A stretch of 64,000 nucleotides of DNA from positions 248,001-312,000 of the forward strand of contig JAYKXP010000051.1 of the NCBI GenBank assembly GCA_037176845.1, read 5' to 3'. Origin of the DNA: Paramarasmius palmivorus. Its lineage: Eukaryota > Basidiomycota > Agaricomycetes > Agaricales > Marasmiaceae. The notes beneath the pieces are model-generated. The model saw nothing but the letters and a program-made list of their open reading frames with translations, did no database searches and was not told the origin of the DNA. The stretch's first letter is position 1. Every line of letters starts with the position of its first letter. Made by a program: the position numbers and the translations under genes. Below are positions 52,568 through 64,000 of the stretch, piece after piece.

Positions 52568-55500
52568 TCAGTCAACTTCAATAACTTCCGGTTCAACCGC
52601 TGCTTCTATCCGATCCTTCCATCTCTGGTATTCCACCAGCTGCAGTTGCCTACCTATGGCGATTGAAACAGGGAATGGGACCGCGTTCCCTATCATACGG
52701 TGCTAAGGATGAAACGCGATCATCAGAAGTGAACATAGCTTCGTAGACAGACCATACCATCTGCAAGATATTTAGCCGAGAACGATGAAAACAAAACTCA
52801 AAATAACTCACAGTAACGATGTTGTCCTCGAGAGCTTCAAATACAAAATAATCAGGAATGCCCTGAGAGCGAGCAAGTTCGCGAACGGTAAGGATCCGAA
52901 GACACTTTTGGTTGTTGAGTGTGTAGTGTCAAAGAGAGGCAGAGGAGACATACTGTTGGATGTAATACCTTGCTTTGCTTTGCTGTAGGGTCTATGTTCG
53001 TGATGGTTGTTTGGAAGTAGGAGTTCTCGTCAAGACGTTTGTAGAGACTTCTCCGATAGCCACTCCTTGCTACCCAAGAGCTCGGATTAACCAGCTGGTA
53101 TTCACCCAGGCTCGGACGAAGTTCTGGGGCATTACAGATTAGCCCGCCTGACAAGCAAAACTTAAAACGAAGATATACCTCGACCGTCTGCGTTCGCTTC
53201 CGGTGGTGTCTCGATTACCCTGAAAGATCACGTCAAACTCTGAACGGGCTGTCATGAAACTCTACGCATACCTCATCATCTTTCTCACCCCAAAGACCCT
53301 TGTAAAATGCTGCAAATCGACTGCTGGTCTAACTCTCACATTTATTTGAAACCTCGTCTTTGGCTTGGCATAGCGATAGCCATGAACCCCAAGTACGCAG
53401 CGAGAGTCTGAGCGCTTGCATGTGACGGCAGGGATCTTGCCTTGAGTTTGACGCAAAACGAGATATTGTCGCATCTCTGGTGTAAGCTCTTTGGGGTTGG
53501 GGTGTTTCCTGTGGTATCTCAGTGCGCAATCCAAGATGTCTTCTAGTCAGACTCACCAATCAAACATGTGCAGATCGCCTATTGCGTCTCTCACGGACAC
53601 CGCAGGGTGTAAAGCTACCCCTCGAGCTGTGTTGATCGGATTCATCCGTCTTGATACTTTCTTGCGCTTGTTCTTGCTTTTGTCATTCTCCAGCTGTGGC
53701 TCATCGTTGCCGTCATCTTTCTCGTAATCAAAATGCACAGGCAAAGTGCCTTTCATATCAAAATCGTGTGTTGGCTGGGGCAAATCAGGAAGAGGTGAAC
53801 CCATTTTTGCTGCAATTAGAAGGAATCGGATTCGATGCTGAGGCGTGCCGTAGTGTCCAGCTTGGAGGTGAGCAAAACGGACCTGATAACTATTGAAACA
53901 TGAGCGGCATCATTGATCATGAGAGGAAGAACTTACCCCATGTCTACCAAAGCCCGTATCAGGAGCTTCACGCCCCCTTGTTTGATTCCACCTTCTAGTG
54001 TATGCTGATCTTTTTGCTTTGCTAGAAGGTTAAAGTAGAGGAATCCAGGGACATTCTCTATGAAGACGTAGGTAGGTCGATAGAAGTCGACAAAGGACAG
54101 AAGGGGAACGACGAGACTTGATTTGCGATCATTTGCCTTCTTGTACATGTTCAAGCCGGAATGCGTTTGGCTGCAGTAGAAAGTTAGCTGCTTGAAGTAG
54201 GAGATAATTAAGTGTTTCATACCAGGGAAGACCGGCAATGATAACATCAATTTGGCCTTTCCTGGGAGGCTCCGGGACTTGCGTTTTGCCATCGCGGTCA
54301 TACAGCTGAAGAGGAACTTCTTTTTCGATGAGATTCCCATCTTTATCGTGAGTATGTTTATCCCTTCGCCTGACAATGTATCTGAGTACAATGTTGACAC
54401 ATTGGTTGAACACCTTTGTGTGTGGCGAGTTTTTGCTTCATTACACGAAAGTACACATCAGAAGACTTACTCACAATCAACAGGAAATGCTCACCTATAG
54501 GTACGTGCCGTGCTCGGTGAAAGCTCAATGGCATGAGTGACTTTGATACACCGACTTCCCATTTCCATACCCGCTCCCATGGCGGCAGCCCCACCAAATA
54601 TATCCATTGCCCGAAGCGGTTGTTGTGACTTCTGTGTGATGAATTCCTTCATACTCTGAATGTACTCGACCCGTTCCGTCATGCATCGCATGCAGATGTC
54701 TAATTTCTCCGGGGAGACCCGGCGCCTCTTGCCCCAGTCCGTGACATCCATAGACGGGAACGCATACCGAAGGAAATAATGCTCTGGTGCAAACGCAAGC
54801 CATTCTTCCCGCGCTGCTTCCCCTAAATTGATCGCAGAACAGACGTATATACTCCGTATAATTGATGTGTGGTCGACGATATCGGTAGATTTGGTGAGGA
54901 ATAGATGACGCTGGTTGAACAGAGGTTTGAGAATCATACTTGAGAAATGATGGGCTTCACATACCTCATCTTTACATTCTTCCTCTGGTAACACATTCTC
55001 TGCCAATTGAGCCACTCGACCCAACCTTCTGACGACAAGCTGAATGTCCCTGGAGCCTGACTGAATTTCCCGTATTTGACCGATACAGGCCGGGCCCTTT
55101 TCGGGATTCTTGTACAACACGAAGTCATAAGGATGAAGTATAACGCCATTGTATGACATTCCAATTCTCTTATCGCCCTCACGGATGACATTGGCTGCCT
55201 TGCGCTCTTCTTCCCCATTTTCAAAATCGCAGATGTGGCAGTGTTTCGGAATAATGTTGTCATTGGCAAGCGGAGGTGTTTCGAGGTTGGAGAAAACGGC
55301 AAAGCTGGGGTCGTACATCATCCTTGCGGTTCCTGCTTCAATCTCATGGCGACTGAAAATAGCGAGAAAATGCTCACTTGTAGTAAAATTCTCCAAAGGG
55401 AATAGGATTTGTAGGATCCGGGGTACAATCCACACGATGAACACCCACTGGGGCAATAACACTCTTCATCGGAATATCATGACACAGGTGCTGAAGAAAC

Positions 55501-57311
55501 AGCTCATGAGGATCGTGTATCTCCTGCAATATGGTCTTCGAGCTGTGATTGAACCACTGAACGTGTACTTTCTGCATATCCCAGTTGATATAGATTATCT
55601 TGGCAAACCTACAATTGGTCAAACAAAAAATCCTCGTCAAGTAGCAAAGGGTACATACCAGAAGTAATCGGAAATATGCTTTCCATCAATTTCACCGTCG
55701 TCGGAAGGCGGTAATACGGGAGGAGAGACTGCTTTCTTGGATTTCGGAGCTTCCTCGTCCACTCCAATAGGAACAATGACAGTATCGCCCACCTACCAAC
55801 GTTCAGTCACATACAACCTATGTCCAGGAGATGCTTACTCTGTATTCCGTCCCGTCAATCTGAACAGCGCGTAAATACTTTCTGCCTCTCGTTGCGTGCT
55901 CCCTGCGATAGTCGAGGGTGAATTTACTACTTTGGCTGGCTTTCTTTATCAACTTTCTAAGTCTGTCGGTAGCGGCTCGTTCCTGTCGATTTTCGAGGTC
56001 CTCCTCTCCCGCGGCTTTGCGAATGACAGGCCCTATGCAACGAATCTTTTCGGTGAAGAACTCGTGGGCGAGGTTGAATATGCGTGGTGTAGCATGAGTC
56101 GATGTTTGGTTGTCCGCAAGAAGAACGGCTGTGTCAGGATTCCTTGAGAGCTGAGGTGGTTTTCCTGTCTTTCGTTTCCTGCGTCGCGTCGAGACTTCAA
56201 AAACTGGTATCCAGTGACGGATTAGAGTCGTAGTTCGTATCTCGTCGGCTTGATTTCTGTCGTCATCATACATCTCTTGGATGACTTCACGTAACACTTG
56301 TTTCTAAGGACAGAGTTAACAGCAATCGTGCGCGTTCGTCAATATACTGACCGAGGCTCCGGACGACACGTCTTCCTCTTCAAAAGGTGAACCAAAGGGA
56401 TCGGCCCTGACATCGAGATAGTCCATGAAGTCTTTGTATGTAGAAACGCGGTGTTTGAGAGCCCATGATATAGAAATTTGAACCAAGCGGCGTGGAATGA
56501 GGAAATATCTGAGGAATGGCCGATACTGTTCTGATGGGGTTTGCAGGATATACCAGGCGGCCTTGGTTTCTAGGTATGGCGGACTGGAGAATAGGAAGGA
56601 TTTTTTAGCATGTCCTATGAAGAACAAATCGGAAAAACGTACCCATTCGGCGATGTATAGTCCATGTAAAATCCAATAACATTCTTCAACCTCAAATATA
56701 ACCCAGGATTTGTTTCCGAACCATAGTCTTCCTGCCCTTCGTCTTCTTCTACCTGGTTTCGGAACCTTGCATTTGCGTATCCAGCTGCCTCGATTTCGCG
56801 GTCGATGTGATCGTCTTCTCCGAATATCGACAGTAGCACAAATTCATTGCGGTGTCGGGTGTCGAAAACAGCGAAGTTGCTGAGATAGCGAACGGGCTTT
56901 TCGGACCCTTCTCGCTCGTCCTCTTCATCTGGATCTTCGCCTTCTAAGATGAGATCAAGAGACTCCTCGGTAACTGAAGTATTTGCTGGTGAACAGTAGA
57001 AGCCAGCTGAAGGGGAACTGTCAGAATCAAGCTCGTATAGCCAAACTTTGCCGTACTATCTGGTAGTTTCGCCTTCTTTGTCACTGACTGAAGACTTTTG
57101 AGTGCCTTTGGAAATTGATCTTGGACGTGAAACGCACCTGCTGGGGTTCAGTTCCCTTCCTCTTCAAGGTTCTGCGGTCATTGGCTGAGTTTGATTGTGT
57201 CGAACGAGTGTTGGTGCTGGAACCGGAAGCTGGTGTTGGTGGTGGCTCAGAAGGGCTTATACCGAAAGATAAATCTAGCGCAGATGGTCTGTTGACACGC
57301 GAGGGAGGCAT
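52568..57311 (-). CDS. DNMT1-type DNA (cytosine-5) methyltransferase
   Basis: Start MPPSRVNRPSALDLSFGI at 57311; the stop is at 52568. About 1.25-1.3 thousand residues over many short introns. After a Ser-rich start comes a RFTS-like region (RYLSNFAVFDTRHRNEFVLL, GLYLRLKNVIGFYMDYTSPN). A BAH region follows (WFAKIIYINWDMQKVHVQWF) and a second one (VILHPYDFVLYKNPEKGPAC). Methyltransferase motifs: I, AMDIFGGAAAMGAGMEMG; IV, GLPCQTHSG, split by an intron inside the Cys codon; VI, FIENVPGFL; VIII, GTPQHRIRF; X, HRMIGNAVPFPVSIA. All catalytic elements are intact. The likely role is maintenance of CpG methylation, for example at transposons. Confidence 0.9.
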
Positions 57312-57549
57312 AGAGGAAGAAGGTATCGATTCATTTGGACATGGGAGAAAGTTTAAGAAGCGCGTGTGGGAATTGCGCTCTCTGGTAAAGATCTTTCAGT
57401 CCTGGGTCCAACGAAAAGGGTTGGTCAACAGTTAAAATTCATACGTATACAAGATTTACTAGTCGTACGCTACACTACAAAGGCAGTAAAGAAAAACAAT
57501 CGAGTCTTGACCATAGAATCGGAGTCCTGAGGTGGGATACACGACATCA
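57312..57549. other. divergent-to-tandem spacer after the methyltransferase
   Basis: Short region between the start of the methyltransferase gene and the end of the next minus-strand gene. No gene. Confidence 0.4.
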
Positions 57550-58145
57550 TCAGGCAGCTTTCACTTCATTCCTCGCATTCACGCCATTGATTAGCCCGCC
57601 AACCAAATCTGTGACCATGTCAAGGGGCAGACCATCTGTCAGACTTCCAATTAGATCCATGGGCATCGAAAGCAGAGCCCCTGTGATATCTAAAAACCAT
57701 GTCAGAAGGGAGATTATCAGTCAGACCACCGAGAAGCTCGCCGTCAATTGGGTCATTGTCACCCAATGAACCGCGTTTTGCAGCGCCTCGCCCAGTATAC
57801 CACCAAGGAGACCACTGTCGCCAAGTAAACCACCTAGTAGTCCTTCTTCTCCGAGTAGAACACCAAGTAGGCCATCGTCTCCAAGAACGTTGTTCGGAGG
57901 CGCACTAAGGGTGGCATCGCGTCCGAGCAAACTACCAACAGGATCACCCCCAAGGAAACCGCCAGTAAGACCATTGTCGTGGTCGCTGTGCGAGCCGATG
58001 AGATCACCCTGACTATGGCTAGGAGTTTCGTTAAAGGGTTGTATGAGGCGGTATAAGTGAGGGAAAAAACTTACCTTTTGTTATGTTCATCGGGAATGGG
58101 CATTGCCGTGGCGAGAGCGACAAAGAGGGCGTAGTGGATGAGCAT
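57550..58145 (-). CDS. small secreted protein with GLLG repeats
   Basis: Start MLIHYALFVALATAMPIPDE is a short signal peptide. An intron (GTAAGT donor, CATAG acceptor) leads into SQGDLIGSHSDHDNGLTGGF. A repeat region follows: three units of the type DGLLGVLLGEEGLLGGLLG. Last, an intron with several possible donors joins the final exon, which begins GALLSMPMDLIGSLTDGLP and ends at 57550. About 130-140 residues, with Gly/Leu alternation that could stack into beta or amyloid-like sheets (inference). No cysteines in the repeat part, so not a hydrophobin. Function unknown. Confidence 0.6.
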
Positions 58146-60493
58146 TTTGTGCGAAGGTTTAAGAGTTGTAGTTCGGTTGGAGCAAAACTTGGAGTCGTCT
58201 GCTGAGTGACTGGGAGACGTCTTCCCTGTATTTATAGGCTGTCTGTCCTTAGAGCGACCTGTTAGCGGTAGGCCTGCTGGTCCAGTGTTGAGACTCGCGC
58301 CCAAGGTCCAGTATAGTACTCGATTCATGCCTCGAGGTATCAAGTGTCGGAATGGATCGACTAAATCCCAGAAATACGGCGTCAGTTCGAGCATACTCGA
58401 TTGCATTTCTACGGTGCGTATAGGGTTCCATTGAATGGATATATGCCTTGCATGGTGCGCCCCCTTGCGTGGACTGGCAGGGTGCCCCTGTCCTGAAGAA
58501 CGAAGAGACACCAAAGGGATTCGCTCGCGGAGAGCAGGTGTACCTATGCTAACATCTTTGCGAAATGAATTCCTGTAGAGCGTACGCGTGTATTACTATT
58601 GATGGACGAGAAGTGTAAATTTTTTGAAAACTTTTTCTACTGCCCGCTCCACATAACAATCCGAGCCTAAAATATAGATCATAGTACTTGTCATGTTGGT
58701 ATCACTCGTCATTGAATTTTTGGGATTTTTAGAGAGCCCCAATCTCATAGCGGATCGTTTCCGGACTCAGAACTAGAACTGCAACTTTTTGATGTCGCGA
58801 ATTGTCACGAATTGTCACGATGCGGCAGGTTTCGGCCACTCGACATTTTGATCTCACGATATCTGAGCTTGGTGATGCACGGTTGTCCTTTCCACGCCGA
58901 ACGATCGGCAAGGCGGAGTTAGAAGTCATCGGTGTCAAAATCGTGCTTTCCACTACTTTCACCTTCTTGAGAACGACCCTGTGTAGAATTCCCTCCCAAA
59001 ACTGACATTTGAGGCTTAGAGGCATATACCCTCAAGTAAGTATGGTCATCGATATGCGTCGGATTGCAGAATGTAGTGTTCCTGACGATGTCACGCTCCC
59101 ATCAAACCTCAATTTCAGGACAATTTCACGTCCCATTTGCTCCCCTCCCCTATAATCCCCAATACAAGTACATGAGCATGTTGCTATATATTGTAAGGCA
59201 TCCCAAAAAAATTACCGAGCACCAGAACCGGAGGGAACTTGCAAAAATGTGGTATTTTACACATTAGCGTGCTTTACACATCGGATTCATCAATAGTAGC
59301 TGCTGAATCCCCAGACAAGACTATCGATGGATGTTACGATATGCGCACCTCAAAATTGACGCGAAATATGAGCGACCCCCGTTTCCACCATCATGAACGC
59401 TGCCGATGCTTGGCCAACAGCTGAGTGTCGTCATAGAATGGTTCGACGCTCTCTTCTTCCCCCGACTTTCATCTCCTCTCTATCCAACTTTTGTGTTCTT
59501 GATGTTCCAGTTCTTTGCTTCCTCAGGGAGGGTTATGGTGGTGCGAAGAGAAGATTCGTCATGACGAGAAGGGTCCAGGGTACGTGTAGTATGCCAAAAT
59601 CAGTTTATCCAAAAATTCACCCGAAGCCAGCGCTTGGGAATCGAGGCAACTCCTAGTCTCCTACCGATTTTCCAAACAACAGCGTATTGAATAGTAGCTG
59701 AAAAACAAACCTTTTTTGTGGCGACGGTGCTTGGCCATGGTGGACCCTAGCGCGTTGGAGCAATACTCTGGACTCTGCAGGGACTTTGGCGCTCTTTCGA
59801 GGTTTTCACTGGTCTTCATCAGAGAATTTTCGTGCAAGAGTCCGCCCCTGCAAGTACCATTCAGGAAACCAAGAGGTTTCATGTTTCTCGCCTATCCCGG
59901 ACGACGGCATCAGTGAGTCAATTCATTTCGTTGACATTCACGGTCAAGGCATGTTATAGCCGTTATTGTTCGCCCAGTCTCGGTTGTCGTTTCGTTCGTT
60001 TTGGTTCCATTACTGAGCTAGCAATTCAGAATTTTTAGGCCCTACGAGGCCTACCCCCTCAAAAAACGTCAAAAGTCTTTTGCGGAGACTTGGCTTGGTA
60101 CCTCTGTCACAGATCATTGCACGACGTTTCACCCCTATGCACGTCGCATCTGAATCTGATGTTGATGGAGAATCAACGCACATCTTCAGGCAATTTCGCT
60201 GAATCGGTCAGATGGAAGTCAATACCGGCACAACCCTGCATTGTCATTGGTGACCGGGAAGAAGTTTCGGAAGGATGGTACAGATGGGGACACATGGATG
60301 GGACTGGGCGGCATAAGACGTCCGCGAGTGAATTTCCCGATATCCGCCCCGATCATTTCTATTAGCCCCGCGTTTTTCTTCCTTCCTTCAACACCTCCCA
60401 CTCCTTTTCTCTCTTCGAGTCCGTCGTGGTACGTCTTGAGCTTCCAAGTGGTTTCTTTGGAGTTGACAAGATTCCTTGATAGACTTTCCAGCC
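58146..60493. other. long spacer without a recognised gene
   Basis: More than 2.3 kb. Short open frames on both strands have no domain. A tandem CGAATTGTCA repeat lies at 58798-58817. CT-rich sequence at 60360-60420 is the probable leader of the next gene. It could hold degraded inserts, but I found no terminal repeats. Confidence 0.4.
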
Positions 60494-63193
60494 ATGGCTT
60501 ATCGTCCTTCGGACAATCTTCATAGCAACGATTTCATTCCTTTGGACCAGCACGTTCCCCCTTCCCCAGCCTCCCCTCATTTTCAACCTTACGCTCCTTC
60601 ACCCAATTATGTTGCGCACGACTACAGTAATACCGACCTCCCGGGATATTCTTCACCACAACCTCAATTCGCTGGACACCAAGTCTACCATGACGGCTCT
60701 TACGCCGCTTCTTCACAGTCCATTGGACAGCACACCGACTATAACTCATCATCTTACGCATTGAACGATAAACAAGGCTCGCTATCTCATGGTTACGACC
60801 GTCACTCCCTCCACGAACAGGATATGCCCATGTCAAACATGGGGCCTGACTCGCAGTGGGTAAAGGACAAGAAGGAGGCCACTTACGCATCACCACGGAA
60901 GAAACGCAAAGCCTTCATCGTCTGCGCTGTCATCGCCCTCGTAGCCGTTCTTGTTGCAGCAGCACTCGTCGTCTATTTTGTCGTTATAAGACCCAAGCAA
61001 AACGACTCCTCGTCATCATCGTCGGGTGGTAAATCAGTCAAGAATTTGGCCATAACAGGTGGAGACGATAGTGAAGTTGTTATGGAAGATGGGAATACTT
61101 TCACATACAAGAATCCATTTGGTGGTCACTGGTACTATGACCCCAATGACCCTTATAACAACAACGCCAAGGCAAATTCGTGGACTCCGGCGCTCAATGA
61201 AACATTTCGCCATGGTGTGGATAGGATCAGGGGGTATGGTGGAATACATTCATCCCATATGATTGTGGACTAACGACGACTTCTTTTTCGCAGTGTCAAT
61301 GTTGGCGGTTGGTTAGTGATGGAGCCTGTGAGTGTCATCTTTCTGCCATCCCTTCCCTCGGGTCTGACCTCGCCATCATTGTAACAGTTCATGTCAGTAA
61401 CCGGGCAGTTAGAGGCTTGTTCAATACAATTATTAACCTTTCTTCCTTGCCAGCGCTCCTGCGTTATTCGAAAAATACCAACCACAAGCTAAGGATGAGT
61501 ACCACCTCCATGCGGCTATTCAGGCGGACCCCTCCAAAGGTGGAATGGAACAGATCGAGGAACACTATAAAACATTCATTGTACGTCGTCCTCTTTGGAA
61601 ACTTGAGACCATATACTTATTCTTTCTGTAGACAGAGAAAGACTTCGCCGAGATTGCCGGCGCCGGTCTTAACTACGTCCGCCTTCCCATAGGGTACTGG
61701 GCCATTGAAACGCAATCGGATGAGCCATATCTAGCGCAAACTTCCTGGAAGTGAGTAAACCGGCTTCATGTCTTAATGGACCAATGTCATTGACATGAGT
61801 TGCCAGATATGTTCTCAAGGCTATCGGTTGGGCACGAAAATACGGTCTCCGTATTAACCTTGATTTGCACGCTGTCCCCGGTAGTCAAAACGGATGGAAC
61901 CATTCCGGCAGATCAGGCGATGTCAACTTCCTCGCTGGACCAATGGGCTATGTAAATGCTCAACGTACACTCGACTACATTCGTATCCTCGCCGAATTCA
62001 TCCATCAACCTCAATATCGGGATGTTGTCACCATGTTCGGTATCATGAACGAACCTCGGGAACCGATTATTGGCAAGGATGCTCTCGAGGCATTGTAAGC
62101 ATTGACCTCTCATTGTTACCGGTAGATTCTGATTGCTATTGGTTGCTAGCTACGCTGAAGCCTACAGAATCATCCGGGATATCACTGGAATTGGCGAAGG
62201 TGCTTGGATTTCATACCACGATGCGTTCATGTCCAGAGCCGACTGGGTTGATTTCCTTCCCAATGCCGACCGAGTAATTTTGGATAGCCACCCGTATCTT
62301 GCCTTCAACGACCCCCAAAGCAATGACGGTTGGGCAGCACGAGTCAAGGATGTGTGCGCTTGGGGCGCTGAAGTTAACAAGTCGATGGCTGACTTTGGTT
62401 TGACGACTGCCGGAGAGTATAGTAATGCCATAAACGACTGTGGGCTTTGGCTGAACGGCGTCGGTCTTGGTACCCGCTACGACGGCAGTTGGACGCCGAA
62501 CCCTATGACAAAGCTGGGCGATTGCTCCAAGTGGCAGGATTATACCAAATTCGATGATAACACCAAGCAAGAGATCATGCAATTTGCTCTAGCTAGTATG
62601 GACGCTCTTCAGGTATGGCTACATTTTGACTAGAGTAAGTATCAACACACTGACAGGTTGTTTAGAACTTTTTCTTCTGGACGTGGAAGATCGGCAATTC
62701 TACAGCTACTGGGATGGTAGAATCCACGGCATGGTCATATCAACTGGGTCTCGAGCTAGGATGGATGCCTCCCGATCCTCGTAAAGCTGATGGTGCTTGT
62801 GGAAACACTGCACCCTTCCGTGGCGCCATTGCAACTGGCAATGGCAACGTGAACCAGGCGCAGTACCCTTGGCCGCCTGCCACCATCACCGGTGCAGGTT
62901 CTCTAAGCCGTTTGCCCGCCTATACGCCTACGGGTGCCATTCCCACGTTATCTGGAGGAACTTTGACTATTTCTGGTGTGAAACCAACCAAGACTGTCGA
63001 CGTTGGTAATGGTTGGGCCAATGCTAATGATCAAGTTGGCATGATGGTTCCAGTCCAAGGATGTAGCTACCAAAATCCATATGTGGGCCAAACTGCTGCA
63101 TTGCCGACCCCCGCATGTGGAGCTGGAGTTGGCAGGAGAGAGTTGGAACTCGAAGCACGAGCGCCAGAGGTCACCCCATTCCCGATGGTTTGA
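60494..63193 (+). CDS. membrane-anchored exo-beta-1,3-glucanase (GH5, EXG2 type)
   Basis: A type II membrane protein. The N-terminal cytosolic part is Pro/Ser/Tyr-rich (about 130 residues), then a basic KKRK stretch, a TM helix with AFIVCAVIALVAVLVAAALV, and a Ser-rich stalk. GH5 core: VNVGGWLVMEP, AGLNYVRLPIGYWAIETQSD, GLRINLDLHAVPGSQNGWNH, and MFGIMNEPREP with the acid/base Glu. The nucleophile Glu is in TAGEYSNAINDCG. FFFWTWKIGNSTATG follows, and the C-terminal tail is extended, ending at 63193. About eight introns. It cleaves beta-1,3-glucan at the cell surface in wall remodelling. Confidence 0.9.
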
Positions 63194-64000
63194 TGATTCC
63201 GGTCGTATTATTTATTGGTTTGATATAGGTATACAGTATACTTACTGCTTAACTACTCATTCTTACTCCTTTGTATTCACTGTAGTCACGCAAGCATTCA
63301 TAGGGTAAACACGCATTGAACAGGGTAATAGCTCACTTTCATCGATTATATTGAGCCCTCAGATTAGCTGGTCACGTGCTACTCGGGTTTATTTTGGGAT
63401 CTGTAGTACTATTAGTAATAGTATTTAATTTTTACTAATAGACTATTAGTATGTTTAGTCTTCACTCCCATCCAAGATCATAACATCGCAAACACGCCAG
63501 CAGCTGCACTCGATCAATGCGAGATATCTCTCAGTCAGTTGTTTCGCCTTTGTACACTAAAGCTCCAGCTCATCCCTTGCCCGAAGATTTTTCGAACTCT
63601 CCGAGTTCCCGATTCCGCCGTCCACTGCGAGTGGGTCTATATCACGCATACGCAGTGAGATGATCTTTGGAATTGAAGATGGTTCTTTCATGGGAGTAGA
63701 ATGGTTCACTTTTTAGAAACGGGATGGGAGCACACAACCACTTGATAGTAACGAGCAGATATCAGCCATTCGACACCGCTCCCGTTGTATAAGAGTGCCT
63801 CAAGAAATAGCAACAAGAAGCAACAAGAAGGAATTGGTGTCTGGGTTGGGTCAAGATCATCTAGTCACCGAGGATGGGACTAAAGACCATGTTGCTTATT
63901 TGTGATGGTCAGGACTGTAGCGTGATGCTCATCGTCTTGCTTTCATGGAGGTAGATTGAATGTCTTGGTTTCACGGTAATAAATCCATCTTCCATGTCTG
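63194..64000. other. 3' flank, with inverted and tandem short repeats
   Basis: No gene. At 63405-63452 there are inverted copies of ACTATTAGT/ACTAATAGT. At 63809-63831 a short AAGCAACAAG tandem repeat occurs. Confidence 0.4.

Noticed and set aside
57690..57935. Open frames on the + strand opposite the GLLG-repeat gene
   Set aside because: Shadows of the repeat-encoding exon.

Overview
The window is nuclear DNA of a mushroom-forming basidiomycete (Agaricomycetes, probably Agaricales). The grounds are dense genes on both strands, many 50-70 nt GT-AG introns, two aegerolysins, M35 deuterolysins, a BTB family and an F-box-like family of the kind expanded in agarics, a DNMT1-type methyltransferase with RFTS-like and BAH regions, and TTAGGG-type telomere-like DNA. 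No bacterial, phage or CRISPR features were seen. Most gene models below were spliced by eye from open frames, consensus donors and acceptors, and reading-phase continuity.

1-4 kb is housekeeping: a clathrin light chain (3' part), a monoacylglycerol lipase, a TMEM223-like mitochondrial membrane protein and a microbial-type PARG. 4.8-17.2 kb is an accessory block of four BTB paralogues with the same exon phases (three on +, one on -). One of them runs into a very long disordered frame. The block also has an F-box-like gene and a chimeric relic built from pieces of the F-box and BTB genes. 18-22 kb holds small lineage-specific genes of unknown function.

23-31 kb is again conserved: Rtf2, a zinc-ribbon protein, a prolyl aminopeptidase-like hydrolase, an Erv1/Erv2-type sulfhydryl oxidase and cytosolic asparaginyl-tRNA synthetase, the last two divergent around TTAGGG motifs. 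31-40 kb is a secretory/effector-like island. It has two intact deuterolysin genes, a deleted pseudogene and a 3' remnant, followed by two tandem aegerolysins, one of which has its stop codon split by an intron. 40-44 kb has a 3-hydroxyacyl-CoA dehydrogenase, a homeobox-like regulator and a hidden three-exon gene for a 10-cysteine secreted peptide.

46-52 kb has a disordered protein, a G-rich telomere-like element, a peroxisomal-type carrier, a CHMP7-like ESCRT-III protein and a small membrane protein. 52.6-57.3 kb is the DNA methyltransferase, followed by a secreted GLLG-repeat protein. 60.5-63.2 kb is a membrane-anchored exo-beta-1,3-glucanase (GH5).

The most unusual material is the BTB/disordered overlapping frames, the decaying deuterolysin family, the split-stop aegerolysin, and the two small secreted proteins that simple ORF calling would miss.
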